64,000 bases of DNA from Polytrichum commune (Eukaryota; Streptophyta; Polytrichopsida; Polytrichales; Polytrichaceae), in contig OX485803.1 of NCBI GenBank assembly GCA_950295325.1, positions 43,539,554 to 43,603,553 of the forward strand. Direction: 5' to 3'. The position numbers were made by a program, and so were the translations under genes. Shown one piece after another: positions 44,212 through 54,816 of the stretch. How positions within the stretch are numbered: position 1 is the stretch's first letter; every line of letters begins with the position of its first letter. Under the pieces are notes generated by a model. That model made no database searches. It was not told where the DNA came from and worked only from the letters and a program-made list of their open reading frames with translations.

Positions 44212-46982
44212 TCATTTCCTCCGAAGAAGGGAAGCGAGGGCTTGCAGGTCCCCCCCCTCGTCTGACTGACCTGCAGGTCCCAGTCCTCCATGAGTCCTGG
44301 ACTTTTGTAGGGATTCCAGGAGGCTCTGCTCGCTGGCAACTGACAATGGCTCCTGCAGGCTGCTGGACGGCATCCCCATGTCGTATTGGTGGTGCATCCC
44401 AGCTTGGAGGTAGTTACCGATCCCCTCCTCCTTCACTCTCGAGTAAGGCCCGGCACCGGAGCCACTTGGCATGCCCATCGAAAGTCCCGAAGTGGGTGAC
44501 AGCTGCGAGTGATCTGCAAGGTGCTGCATGTACTCCACCGCTTGGTTTGCCGTTGCTCCGAAGCCCACCATTCGTTGCTGTAACTGCTGTTGCTGTTGCT
44601 GCTGCTGCTGCTGTTGCTGTTGGTGGTGATGTTCGTGAAGATTTGCGTTGCGATCAGTGAGCTGCGCTTGCACTATTGCGAGCTCCTGCTGCAGTGCCGC
44701 TACCTAAATGGGCAATTGCAGATCACTTGCTGTCAAAAGCGGCTTATTGATCACTTTTATCATAATATATGAAGTACCTCTGTGGGGTTCGATAGTAGAA
44801 AGAGAACAAAAACTGCACAGAAGAGAAAGTCATTAAATTTGATGTCATGGTAGTTACACTAATTACACGTAGGCACCACGTACGGTCCTCCCTCAGTCGC
44901 TTCGTAAACCCTTTCATTGCTTCGCCGGTCCTTGTGATGTAGAGTTCTAAGATCTATCTAGTTCATTTTAATCGATGTACCCCTAGAAGATTGATTGACG
45001 CTCATAAGAATCGATTTGAGGATTAAAAAAACATTCAGACGGGGCAGTTAAATAGTAGTGGTTTCAACTTGGGCTAATTGCTCATGGATCCCACAAAATC
45101 ATAGACTATGATTTGAAGTCTCACTTTCAAGCGAAGTATCAATCAGAAGCTGATTGGAAGCGTTCCTCACAATGACCCCCGAAACGTCTTAATAAGATTT
45201 CATTATCAACGCGATGCAGAAGGGTGTGATCTGCCGGAAGACAATGGTCTATCATTTCACAAGAATAAAAGATGCGCACCTAGATTCAGGATGATCCTCT
45301 AATGGACCTGATATTAGGTAATGTATTAGTTTGTTTACTGGTTACTAACGTTTTCACCACATACCTCGCTCGATTCCCTTCAATGAATATTTAAACTTCA
45401 GGTACAACCGTAGCTCTAACTTCGGCACTGAGCTAGTGCTGATGGGATTCTTGAAGTAATGAGAATGGCCCATTTCAAGTCAGAGTTCCGCTCTATTTCA
45501 ATCAAAAGCAAAGTCAATTGCAGCCGACAACCACCTTGACAAACCAGCAATGCTTAAGCCGATGCCGGTCAATGGCATATGACTGTAAGCTCAGAACAAG
45601 AAATTCTCTCTTTTAGCGTTCAAGATACCTACTAGGGTAAGTACTTTATGATTTACTAGTGGTCATCCAAACTTCATCACTCAAGTGCCTGTATACCATA
45701 GTCTTGGGTCTGCCATGAATCTTTCATTGAATTTTAAGTAAGATTCACCAACTCGATCGCGACATGTTACAGGCCGACAGAAGTTCCCATATAAGTTTCA
45801 CAAAATCGAAGAAGTGCCGCCCCATTGAAATCAACTTCGCGATTTGCACTGTTTGAAGCTCCTTGTCTATCATGAAGCTGCCTACATACCTCGTGATATG
45901 TCTTGCTGGAGGGTGGATAAGAATTAAACAGTCTCAAGCAATCGCAAATTTACCTAGAATGGTGCCCCGCCCAGTGACCAGACTAGCCAGGTGCTCCAAC
46001 TCCAATCCCAACCTGGTTGTATCTCTATATAGGATAATAGAACTTGGAACTAAAAGTTCCCATCGGTCCTCGAGCATGAAGTCCCCGACATGCAGTTTCC
46101 TTGGGTTAATGACGAGAAACCTCAATCGGGATCAATTAGTACTGCAAACTCCGCCTATTCCAATCGTCGCGAGCTATGGCTTGGAACTGATACCAAAGTA
46201 TTCCCGTAGGCCACGATTTTCTAAAAGAAATTTCAAGTGCTACCCTCCACTGCCATGGTTCAGATATGAGTTCAGTGTCTGGCTGTTCATCATAATAAGG
46301 TTAAGGTGTCTTAGACTACCGGGTTTGATCTGCAAATCCATTCGATCTCATCGGAAGCGGCCACAGGGATAACGGAAGGTTGAGTCCCTTCGCAAGCTAG
46401 ATTTGTAATTCTAGATCGTACCCAAAATGGCTGGTAGCGCTTGGCATCAGTTTCGCTGTAAGAACAGCTAGAGATCCATGGAGAAGCAAATACTTTTGCA
46501 CCTCAGACAATGTTATTAATTAAGACACTGCAGGATGTGTGATACCTTATCGCAGACCAGTAAGGTCAAGAACACCCTTCAGCAAGGTCAGATTCAAAGC
46601 CTGCGGCTTTGCAAGCGCTAGCAAAGCGAAGTTTCGAGGGAGCGTGTGGCGCGCACTACTGTGAGTAGCATATCCTAACCTTTGGTTCATGGATGGGAGG
46701 ACTGACCTGTTGCTGGAGGGCAAAAATTGTGGCCACGCAGCCGTAGACAGGATCCGAGAGTCTAGCTTGCGCTTCGTAGCTGATGGTCAGCACAGCATCG
46801 CAACGTCGTGGCGTCGGAATGTGCAACAACAGCTTGGCCACATTGCTGGCCCCAAAAATCTTGTGCACAGCGGCAAACTTGGCAGCCCCTTGCTCGGCAC
46901 CGAAGTAAGGCGCAAAAATGCAACCTCGCACACACTTCCTGCGGAGGAACTTGCAAGCGCCGCACGGCGCTCCACTGCTCAT
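44212..46982 (-). CDS. Class I LOB-domain (LBD) transcription factor, LBD18/LBD30-like
   Basis: Plant-specific nuclear DNA-binding regulator of organ or root development. Exon 1 is 46,982-46,707 (92 codons from ATG), exon 2 is 44,703-44,212; the intron is GT-AG and in phase; 255 aa from this ATG. The CX2CX6CX3C zinc motif is complete (C7, C10, C17, C21 in [16 protein letters not shown]). The GAS block follows ([20 protein letters not shown]) and then [16 protein letters not shown] perfect LX6LX3LX6L zipper spans the splice junction ([19 protein letters not shown]), which marks class I. Exon 2 encodes a poly-Q run (about residues 118-133) and a Ser/Gly/Met-rich tail ending in LASLLRRK. The start was set at the first in-frame ATG, which leaves a normal short N-terminus; the open frame continues far upstream (see next entry), so the true protein may be longer. 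Confidence 0.88.
44586..44626 (-). repeat. CAG/CAA microsatellite coding for poly-glutamine
   Basis: On the plus strand a tract of ctg and ttg triplets, read on the minus strand as about 13 consecutive glutamines plus nearby Gln and His codons in LBD exon 2. Mixed CAG and CAA codons suggest moderate stability. Confidence 0.85.
44704..46706 (-). other. LBD intron, 2.0 kb
   Basis: The intron runs from minus-strand donor gtcagt (46,706) to acceptor ttag (44,704). Its composition is balanced and it lacks obvious MITEs, unlike the PLC introns. The 169-codon plus-strand ORF at 45,863-46,372 has no recognised domain and is probably chance. Confidence 0.6.
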
Positions 46983-47695
46983 GGACGTGTTATATCCACT
47001 TCCCCCACTGCCACCCGCTGCAGCTGCTGCGTTTCGACGACCGGAATATTCCTGCGTTCCTGCGCTCCTAGCCCTTGCAGATCCCCGCGCTGCCTGCTCT
47101 AAGGCCCTCTCTCGGTCGGAGCCAGTATCGGAGCCTGGTTCTCGACCGCCACTAGAGCTGTCCAGATTATTGTGTGCTCCTGTGCTGTCCGATGCAGCAG
47201 GAGCTCCCTGAGACTGCTGAACCCAATTCTCGACCTGCTCTAGTTTCTCTTTCTCCCCCGAGCTCCAGCTCTCTCCTAGATCCTTGTCGCGCGAGAAAGC
47301 CCTGCCCCAACTGCTCTCGAGAGGCTCTCGGCTGGCCTCCCGCCCCCACGCTTGCACCAGCTCCTCGCTCTCGTGGAGGCCCGTTTCGCTGCCCTCCTGT
47401 ACTGAGGGCCGCTTGCCTGCTCGGCTGCTCTCTGCCAGCTCGAGAGCGGATGCCACACCCCACTCTTGCTCCTCGCCGCTACCCTGATCCTCCTCGCGAT
47501 TCGCCAGCCTGCTACTTGGGCGGCCACGCTTGGCCCCTCCACACGTTGAATGTGTGTGGTTACCGAATACACCTAGAGCGGAATTCGACTACACGCACAC
47601 CTCCACATTCACTATACCTGTTGGACTTTATCCAGGTCGCTTTGCAATCTCGCCTGTTTTGTTGATGAACCCAGGATGCGATCAAAGCCGGTCAT
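46983..47695 (-). other. Open frame upstream of the LBD ATG, with possible extra exon
   Basis: In the LBD frame there is no stop from the ATG at 46,982 back to about 47,589, some 200 codons, but also no ATG. The translation is Ser/Glu/Arg/Gly-rich and includes [11 protein letters not shown], whose RGRP core is the AT-hook signature. Just upstream on the minus strand, ATG 47,695 opens 26 codons (MTGFDRILGSSTKQARLQSD and six more residues) ending cag before gtatag at 47,617, a good donor. An acceptor such as gtacag before 47,396 would join it in phase, giving a protein of about 419 aa. It may instead be GC-rich 5' UTR. Confidence 0.35.
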
Positions 47696-48589
47696 GCAGC
47701 TTGGTACTCGAAGTCTGCCAGGTTTGATGAAGTAATTCAGCGCGATGCAGCAACTCTCCCTCCGGCTTAATCTCAAATCTCGCCCAGACTATCATTCAAC
47801 GCGCAAATTCTCCGTCTTTGTGCCTGGAGCTCGTACCCAGCCTGCTGTTACCCTGGAAGGAAACACATATCCGGCGGAGGGTGTGCATGGTCTGTGTAGG
47901 TGGTTATAGGACTCCTGGGGTAACTTTGCAGTGTCGAAATTGCGGAGGAATCTCTTTTGTCACGATGATGTGGGTCTGGCAATATTTCCGGAAGCACGAG
48001 GTCTCTCGGATTACCCTAGCAGCTGTGAGTAGATGCGAGCGATCCAGGTAGAGTATGCGGGAAGCATCATATGTAACTTTCTGTCTGCAGAATAATAATT
48101 TACTTCCCGGAAGTGACGACAAGAAAGCAGCCTAGCTAGATCATGAGGAATGATCAAACACCATATTTTCCAACCTTCCGTAACCTCCGTTACTCAAATC
48201 TTCTGGTGAAGGTAGAAGCAGCAGCTGCTGGTTAGTACGTACTCTTCTGGTTCTGATGCATCCCACGGCTTGGTCGGCTACTACACTTGCGGGCCTCCCT
48301 ACCGGTTTCCGTTGCATGAAGTGCACCTAGTGTCCACCCTAGTATCCTGAAACTCCGTGCGAGTGACACAACCCCAAACCGAAGCCAGAAAACACGCTTG
48401 CCCCAGCTATCTATGCCAACCCCACGAGATCGAGCGGCCGACTCTTGCCCGTCCTAACGCCCCGCTAAAAGCGCTTGCGTACGATTCAAGGGGTCCGGAA
48501 AAGTGAGTGAGTCCGTCCGCTCCAGGAAAAGATCGTTAGCCTACTCAAGGGCGGATGCAGGATTGGACTATGTACGAGTGACGGCACAG

Positions 48590-48800
48590 CGGGCGGGCGG
48601 GTGGGCGGGTGGTTTTGATCCTTCATGGTCGTCTGGGCTGTGTCTCTGCGAAGGAGGGGGCGGGCTGGCGGAGCCACGACGCCGCCGCGAGTGACGGGTC
48701 GGCGGGTCGGGTCGGGTGCGGGTGGGGTGGGGGTGGGGTGATCGCGGACTGGACTCGTCTCACAACACAGGTGGGCTCGTCTCGTCTCGTCTCGTCGACT
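48590..48800 (+). other. G-rich stretch with quadruplex-type runs
   Basis: Clusters of G runs (gcgggcgggcgggtgggcgg near 48,588; gggtggggtgggggtgggg near 48,720), then a ctcgt repeat near 48,777-48,796. It lies upstream of the LBD gene and stands out against the AT-rich surroundings. It could be an LBD promoter part or a CpG-rich island; no gene was found in it. Confidence 0.5.
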
Positions 48801-48829
48801 GTTGGAAAGCGGTGACGACCCAACATGTG

Positions 48830-51087
48830 ATTAATATTTGTCTCGTCTTGCTTCTCTTCCAGATGAGCTTTTCTTCAATGAATTTGGGGGTGACCAATTT
48901 CAGAGCCAAAAATATAATAACAAAAGACAAATATTATTTCCAACGTCATCACTATTCTCGAGGTGGTGGGTAAGTCCTATTGTGTAAAGGTGCATTTACT
49001 AACAACCACCGCGAATCATGGCCCGAGTGTGCAATTCCTTTTTTGCTTCCAAGTTCGGGTTTTACTCCTATGTGATTTAATGCAACGTTCGAGTCCCTCT
49101 TGTACTCTTTGGAATGAGGGATCCAAAAAGGCAACTTTAAAAACTTGACAATCATACAGAGTAGTAGAAGGGTAATGTACTTAAAATCAAGTTATAAAGA
49201 ATAGGTGGATATTGTTTTTTTTGGGGGGGGGGGGGGGGGCAAGCCAGGAGCCAACAACACGATGTATAGCTATTCAAATTTCAAAATCTCTTAGGTCATC
49301 TATTTGTCTAATGTCGGCTAACTTAATCATGCTAAGGGCATCTTGTCACCTTTCTTTGGGATGGTTTGGCTCCAAAGTGTGCACTCAAGCTATAGAGTCG
49401 CCCCACTCTTGGCTTGGGGTCCTGGTGACCTTCTATATTGCTTTTTGACAATGACTCAATAATCATTTCATTTCTCTCAATAATGAAAACAAAAAATGCA
49501 TAAGAACAACCCTAAAGGCTTAACATACATGTATTCCATACCCTCATTCCCTTCCAATTTAACACGATGTTTTTTTTACTACTCTGGATTCATTCCCCTT
49601 TCCACCTTCCAGGTTGGGATCATAGGGTACTAAGAGCCCCTTAGTGGAAAGCCTTGTTTCTCAAGGTGTGTTACACATAACCACCTTTTTGGTGGTTGTA
49701 ATTCACCTCTTTTTTATTTGTTGTTATTATGTGGAATTGGGAGTCTAGAACTATTAGGTCTTTGAATCCAAAGCAAATTTCAGGAGGTTGATTAGGCTTT
49801 CCACTACATTCCATAGATAGATAGATAGAAAGATAGATAGATAGCCGGCCTCCCACTACAATCCATAAGTTATTTGCCTTTGTTCCATAGATTGCACCAA
49901 TAAGAGGGTGGATCATTAATGTCAAACCCATGCTTCTTCAACTAAAAGAGTAGTTGTGTGTGAACAAAAATAATATTGTAGTTGTGGTTGAAGGTGAGCC
50001 AACTCAATCGCGACAATGGTTTGCTTATATAACTATATTTTATTTTGAGACAAATGAAACAAGTGTTCTTTGAACATTGCCAAAAAACATATAAGGACAC
50101 CTATAGGCTAGTCCATCCCCAAAAAGAAGAAGAGTGGGGAACCTCTCTATGGTGCATTTAGTACCGGTGAGCAACTCCCATATTATTGACAGAAGACAAA
50201 CAACATTACAACAATCTAGAGGTTGGGTTTACTCGTTGTGAAATGAAATCTAAAAAAACTTTGAAAGAAAATGTTGACTCTCAGATTATTAAATGAAGAG
50301 TTTGTTCAAATGCACTTCTCTACTTGCAAGTTGCAAAGCCTGTTGAACCATCCAAGTGGAGTATCACAATCAAATTGATACATTTGCTAAAAATAAAGAT
50401 GAGATTGGAGTTTTGGATGTTCGACCTCTTTTCACAACATGGCTTGTTGCTAGATTAACTAGTAGTGGTAACTAGCTTCGATTTCCTTGTTACAATGGTT
50501 AGTAGATTTTGGACATGTAGTCCAATGTCTTGTAAAGTAACAACATTTTGGTGGCTTTTGCTGTTTGGTTACTCATCTTAAATGGGGCTTGAATAAACAC
50601 CTAATTTGAGTGGTGTGTATAAGGTGTGGATACTTGATTTCTTGGTGAAGGCAATGAACCCCTTCCTATGTGCACCCCTTGCGCCCAGAGGAATATTACT
50701 TGCTTACTAGAAAATAAATATAAAATCCTCACATCTTTATTAAAAGGGATTTAAGACTTCAATATTTGCCTCCAAAATATTTGGTGTCTTGCCCTCACCC
50801 CTTGTATAAAATTTTATTTATAGCTATAACTAAAATATATTATTCTCTTAGTATATATGCTCATTATCTTTTTTTAATTACATTATTGGATTCCTCTTTC
50901 CAATGGTTACAAGAGTTTGTAGAACCAAAAATGAAATATAACACTTCTCATTGCATTAGATTCCATTATATGTAATTAAAATCTAGCTTTATGAAAAAGG
51001 AGTTGTGTACACAAAAATCTGGTGGAGCCAGACTACCTTGAGGCTTGAAAAGGAGGCCACACACATTAAAAAATTGTCAATTTTGAA
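48830..51087. other. Gene-free stretch
   Basis: No gene was recognised. A T8 run directly followed by a G run of about 17 bases lies at 49,213-49,239. The tiny non-LTR insertion is at 49,814-49,852. Confidence 0.5.
49814..49852 (-). mobile_element. Tiny non-LTR insertion with GATA/TATC tail
   Basis: The insert is 39 bp of gatagata repeat ending gccggcctc, between ccactacattcca (49,801-49,813) and ccactacaatcca (49,853-49,865), a 13-bp duplication with one mismatch. Read on the minus strand it is gaggccggc followed by a TATC tail, the same layout as the insert at 23,306-23,374. Confidence 0.55.
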
Positions 51088-51347
51088 ATGCCAAGGTAAA
51101 ATAATTTTACACTCAACATGCCTAAGCTTGAGGAGCTCGGTTTCAAGGTTGGTCCCTATTTTTTGGGATTATTAATGTTCGATTTCAACTCTGATCGGAA
51201 ATGAAGGTTTTAAGCCTTACAAAAATATTGTCTTGGATTGGAGTTGGAAATGGACAATAATACCCAATAAAAGAGTGGCCAACTTGTAAACCAAGCTCCC
51301 CAAGGTTACTAGAGACATGTCAAGGCCCAAATTCTTTTACCTTGGCT
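51088..51347. mobile_element. MITE, family A, copy 2
   Basis: The left end atgccaaggtaaaataattt is mirrored by attcttttaccttggcttac on the right. The termini and some interior words (tttcaaggttggt, the right-end cccaaattctttta) match the element at 1047-1248. It is non-coding. Confidence 0.55.
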
Positions 51348-52249
51348 TACCAAACTCTGTTCCAAAACCAATGTTTCGAATGTGTGTGCTCACCACATGA
51401 TAAGAGTAACCATCCTAAGCATGATAATAATGCCCATGTTAGGCACAATAGTGCTTCAAAACATCTTCCTAGTATTTAAGCTTTGCAAAGAAGTTGGTTA
51501 CCCCCCATATTAGGTTGAAGTCCTTGAGGACTTTGATGTAGTCTCTCAGATGTACGGTTCATCTGCTTCTTTTAAGACCTTCTCCATGGTGCAAACTTTA
51601 GATGATATTTAGAGATTATGGTCCATGAGTCTCTTTGGGCTATATAAAAAATTACTCAAATATTTTGTGATGTCTTCTTGCTCTTTGTTGCCCGCCCCCC
51701 CCCCCTCCCATCTTATTGAGGTAGAGGGATGTACTAGAAAACATGACCCTCATATGGTTGTGGTTAATCTCCCCAAGTTGGGTCCCACTACTTAAATTGG
51801 GGTCTTTGATGCTTACCAGAGCCGAATTCATTCATAAATAAGCAGTTTCTATGCGAAATGCTATTAATGGGCCAAATGCAAACATGGTTGCAAAGTAGGA
51901 GTGTAATTTCCTGTCACCAAAATTAGAAATGAACATGTACCTAACTACTTTATAACTACAGAGGAGGTCATCCAATATTTATTGAACCCACAAACTTTAA
52001 GGTACTGCACATACTGTTTTGCACCTCCTTAGTTTTGAATCATTTCAGTAAGTTCCAACAAGTGATTCAGCTTTCATCTTGGCCAATCAAACCTAGTTGC
52101 AGTAGTAGGAGTCAACCCTCTACATTCCTTTGATAGAACTTAGGGTGTAGCTAGTAAGTTGCAACTACAGAAGAGGCGGAGGTTCTCCCAGCCCTAACTC
52201 AGTCTCAGGAGCGGGCAACACCTTAGGCTCAGGTTTAAATCAGCGCCGG
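51348..52249. other. Gene-free stretch
   Basis: No gene was recognised. A C-rich run (cccgccccccccccctccc) lies near 51,692-51,710. The last 120 bases become less AT-rich and may be the leader of the small ORF at 52,250. Confidence 0.4.
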
Positions 52250-52435
52250 ATGATGAATGCCGGGAATCGGAAGAAAGGAAAATTGTGGAATGCGCCTCTA
52301 ATATTGATGCTGCTGGCTAATCTTCTGAGTGCTGTTGCGCTTGGAGCAGCGAGCAAGCGAATATTCCATGCTGGGCGAGGAGGGGAGCTGGCGCAAGAGA
52401 GTGAGGGTGACATGAGAGGAGACGGAGTTGGTTGA
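52250..52435 (+). CDS. Candidate small secreted peptide ORF, 61 aa
   Basis: The ORF has a typical signal-peptide layout: basic start (GNRKKGK), hydrophobic core (APLILMLLANLLSAVALG) with an Ala-rich end suited to cleavage, then a short polar tail with a basic pair (SKRIFHAGRGGELAQE). Two adjacent ATGs start it. A donor-like gtgagg occurs within the tail (near 52,400), so it might continue in a later exon. No known plant peptide motif (CLE, RALF, EPF, PSY) was recognised, and no cysteines follow. The local composition is richer in G+C than its surroundings. It could be chance; the minus strand is also open here (52,240-52,509). Confidence 0.3.
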   Translation: MMNAGNRKKGKLWNAPLILMLLANLLSAVALGAASKRIFHAGRGGELAQESEGDMRGDGVG

Positions 52436-54479
52436 TTCCAGTCATTCATGCATGCTTCCTGAGGGCCCAGTCTAGTCGTGTGAGTTAAGCGGAGAGCGAT
52501 CTTTGTCACAAGTTGTACAACGTTTGGTGCATAACTTGGATGAATATGATGATGGTGCGTTCACACGATTAGTCACCGCAGCTAGTCGCTGTCACCACGC
52601 CGCTAGCCTCACCCCTTGACTCATATATAATCTTGACCCTTGACTCAGGTTGGGTAGCTTGCTTGATCAACTTCAGCCAACGTTGCTGCAATATCCTCAC
52701 CAAATCTGTAGGCTCAACCTGGGGGTGGCATTATGTGTCACAAGGCCTGACCGGTCTTACATGTGTGGACTTATAGCGAATATGCATCAGCATTCCTGTA
52801 GTTCTCACAAGGAGAAGGATATATCTTTACAGATTCCTGTGAGGAGAGCAGAAATAGCAGAAATAGCACCCATTCCTCTGTCAAAGGAAATTTTTCAATT
52901 CCTGTGGACATCCCAAAACCTGCAAATTTAAATTACGATTTTATGTGTTCATATTTTGTTCCAGCACTCCAATTTTGCGTCTGAGGGGAAAAAAAGGGGA
53001 ATTTGGAAAAAATTCTTCCTCTCATATTGCTTGTAATTAGTTGTTTTTGGAGAAATTGTGACCCCTTTTCCTTGACGGAAAGAAGTCTTCAGAACCTTGT
53101 CACTTGGCGGCAGCACTAGACTTGCATGCGTTGAGCAGTGGGTTTTAAAAGGGATTGGTCCGCTGGATGGAACGGAGCTATATTGTGATCTGTCATTATG
53201 GATTTCTTCACCTCTTGTGCATGTGTGACGTGAGTGACCGTTGAGCGTGAGCTTTCAGATGTGACTGAGGGTGTTTCACCGATCCTCATACATGTCAATG
53301 ATCAGCAGTTGACCCTGGATTAAACATCCTTCGGTGGCTAATTCAGCGCCGCAGATTTAAATACCAGTACTTCAATCAACCCTGGTGGCATATAGATAGA
53401 CACACAAGTGAGCACAATAATCATTCCGAAACTGAAAACTCATCAACCGATGGGCACTTTCAACTCGGATGTTCTAAACACTTGGATTTGACCGTTGACT
53501 TGACACGGGAGCTCAACCATCAATGGTTAAGAAAATTACCACATTACTTCTGGGATTGATCATAAAAACGGCAATAAGAAAATTCACTTCGAGAAATTAT
53601 GGCAGCTCCATGTTTATTACTTGATATTCACATCACCCTTAGTAACTTGGGAATTCAGGGCACCAAATCATCCGAGCTTGATGTGCTTTCCCAGTATGGG
53701 AGATCGGGAACAGTAGTAACGGGGTCTAGTAAAATTTATTGAAGAACAAAAACGCAAGGGGACTAGAATTACCTTCAACGTTTTTGGGTTTCAAATTTCA
53801 TGCGCCGTCAATAGAAATGTCATATTGGTCTGCTCCTTAGATCGCGTGGTCTTCCACATAATATTGACTCCTGGAATGTATGAATCCACATCCATGCGGA
53901 TTCTCTGTGATTGTTGATTTCTGCTCCGGATTGGAAATAAAATAGACGACGACCTGCAGCGTACATAACAAGCTTAGCTGAATCATTCTACAGCCAATTA
54001 CTGAGCGATCTACCAATACTTAAGTAAGTCGCTGTAAGTTCTATAATGAAGTTCACATCATATTCAGCACCTTAGGATCTCTCCATGCATCAAAAGTTAT
54101 TAGGCAGATCTATACGACTTCTCTCCCGGATGCATACTGCAAACACCTGGATTATATAAAGCAGAATTGCACTTAAATCAGCAACAGAGGGTTCAAGTTG
54201 GCTTAAGCAATCCATGTATTAGACAGCTTGAGCTCGATGGCCTCTGATGATCTGGTCACCGAACCTCCAAACCCTTATCTCTGTTGAGATGCTCAAGACT
54301 TTCAATTTCCATGAAAGCAGCATCATTCCAACTACTTATATATGATTTATCATATGGCGCGTATGTCAATAATTTCAGGATGTGATCAGTTGGTCCACCA
54401 AAAGTTGACTCATTTCAACTGCTCTTCTGATCAACAGATCGTTAGTGAGCAGATTTCCTGTTTATACACTGAACTGTAT
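52436..54479. other. Gene-free stretch
   Basis: No recognised gene. ORFs of 93 codons (52,650-52,931, plus) and 60 codons (53,116-53,298, minus) carry no motif. The composition is more balanced than in the AT-rich flanks. Confidence 0.4.
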
Positions 54480-54816
54480 TGATTTTGGACCTTGGTAAAT
54501 AGTTTGGCATGTGTGTAGTGTGACATACCCTAGGTGGTCCTATGGTGGAGCCCACAATATACGCTATCACACAAGAATAATAGTGCGCAACCCTAGTTAC
54601 ACATGTCATGCTCCCAGGATATACCGACTTCCTTTCTCTACGTTGGAAGTCATTTTCAATGCAATAGTAATATTGTAATCTACAACGGGGACCTTTGATG
54701 ATAAATATTGTGCTTTAGTAAAGAGTGTGCACTCGCAATATTATCCCAACGTCTTTTGTGCGAAAATGTCCTCAATAGTGTGCCCCACATTGATTACCAT
54801 AATTAGTTTAGGTAGC
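54480..54816. mobile_element. Second copy of the MITE found in PLC intron 5
   Basis: It follows the intron 5 element word by word: ggtaaatagtttggc, acataccctaggtggtccta, ccctagttacacatgtcatg, tgtgcactcgcaatattatc, then tcctcaatagtgtgccccac and taccataattagtttaggta. The inverted termini are weaker than in the intronic copy, so this copy may be older. Confidence 0.65.

Noticed and set aside
45863-46372. 169-codon plus-strand ORF in the LBD intron
   Set aside because: No domain, composition typical of intron sequence, and no splice or start context.
46656-47456. 266-codon frame treated as starting with Met at 47,456
   Set aside because: The first codon is GTG, not ATG, and the frame reads past the exon 1 donor. 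The safe start is ATG 46,982; the upstream part is listed separately.
47174-47665. 163-codon plus-strand ORF
   Set aside because: It is antisense to the GC-rich upstream frame of the LBD gene; open by composition.
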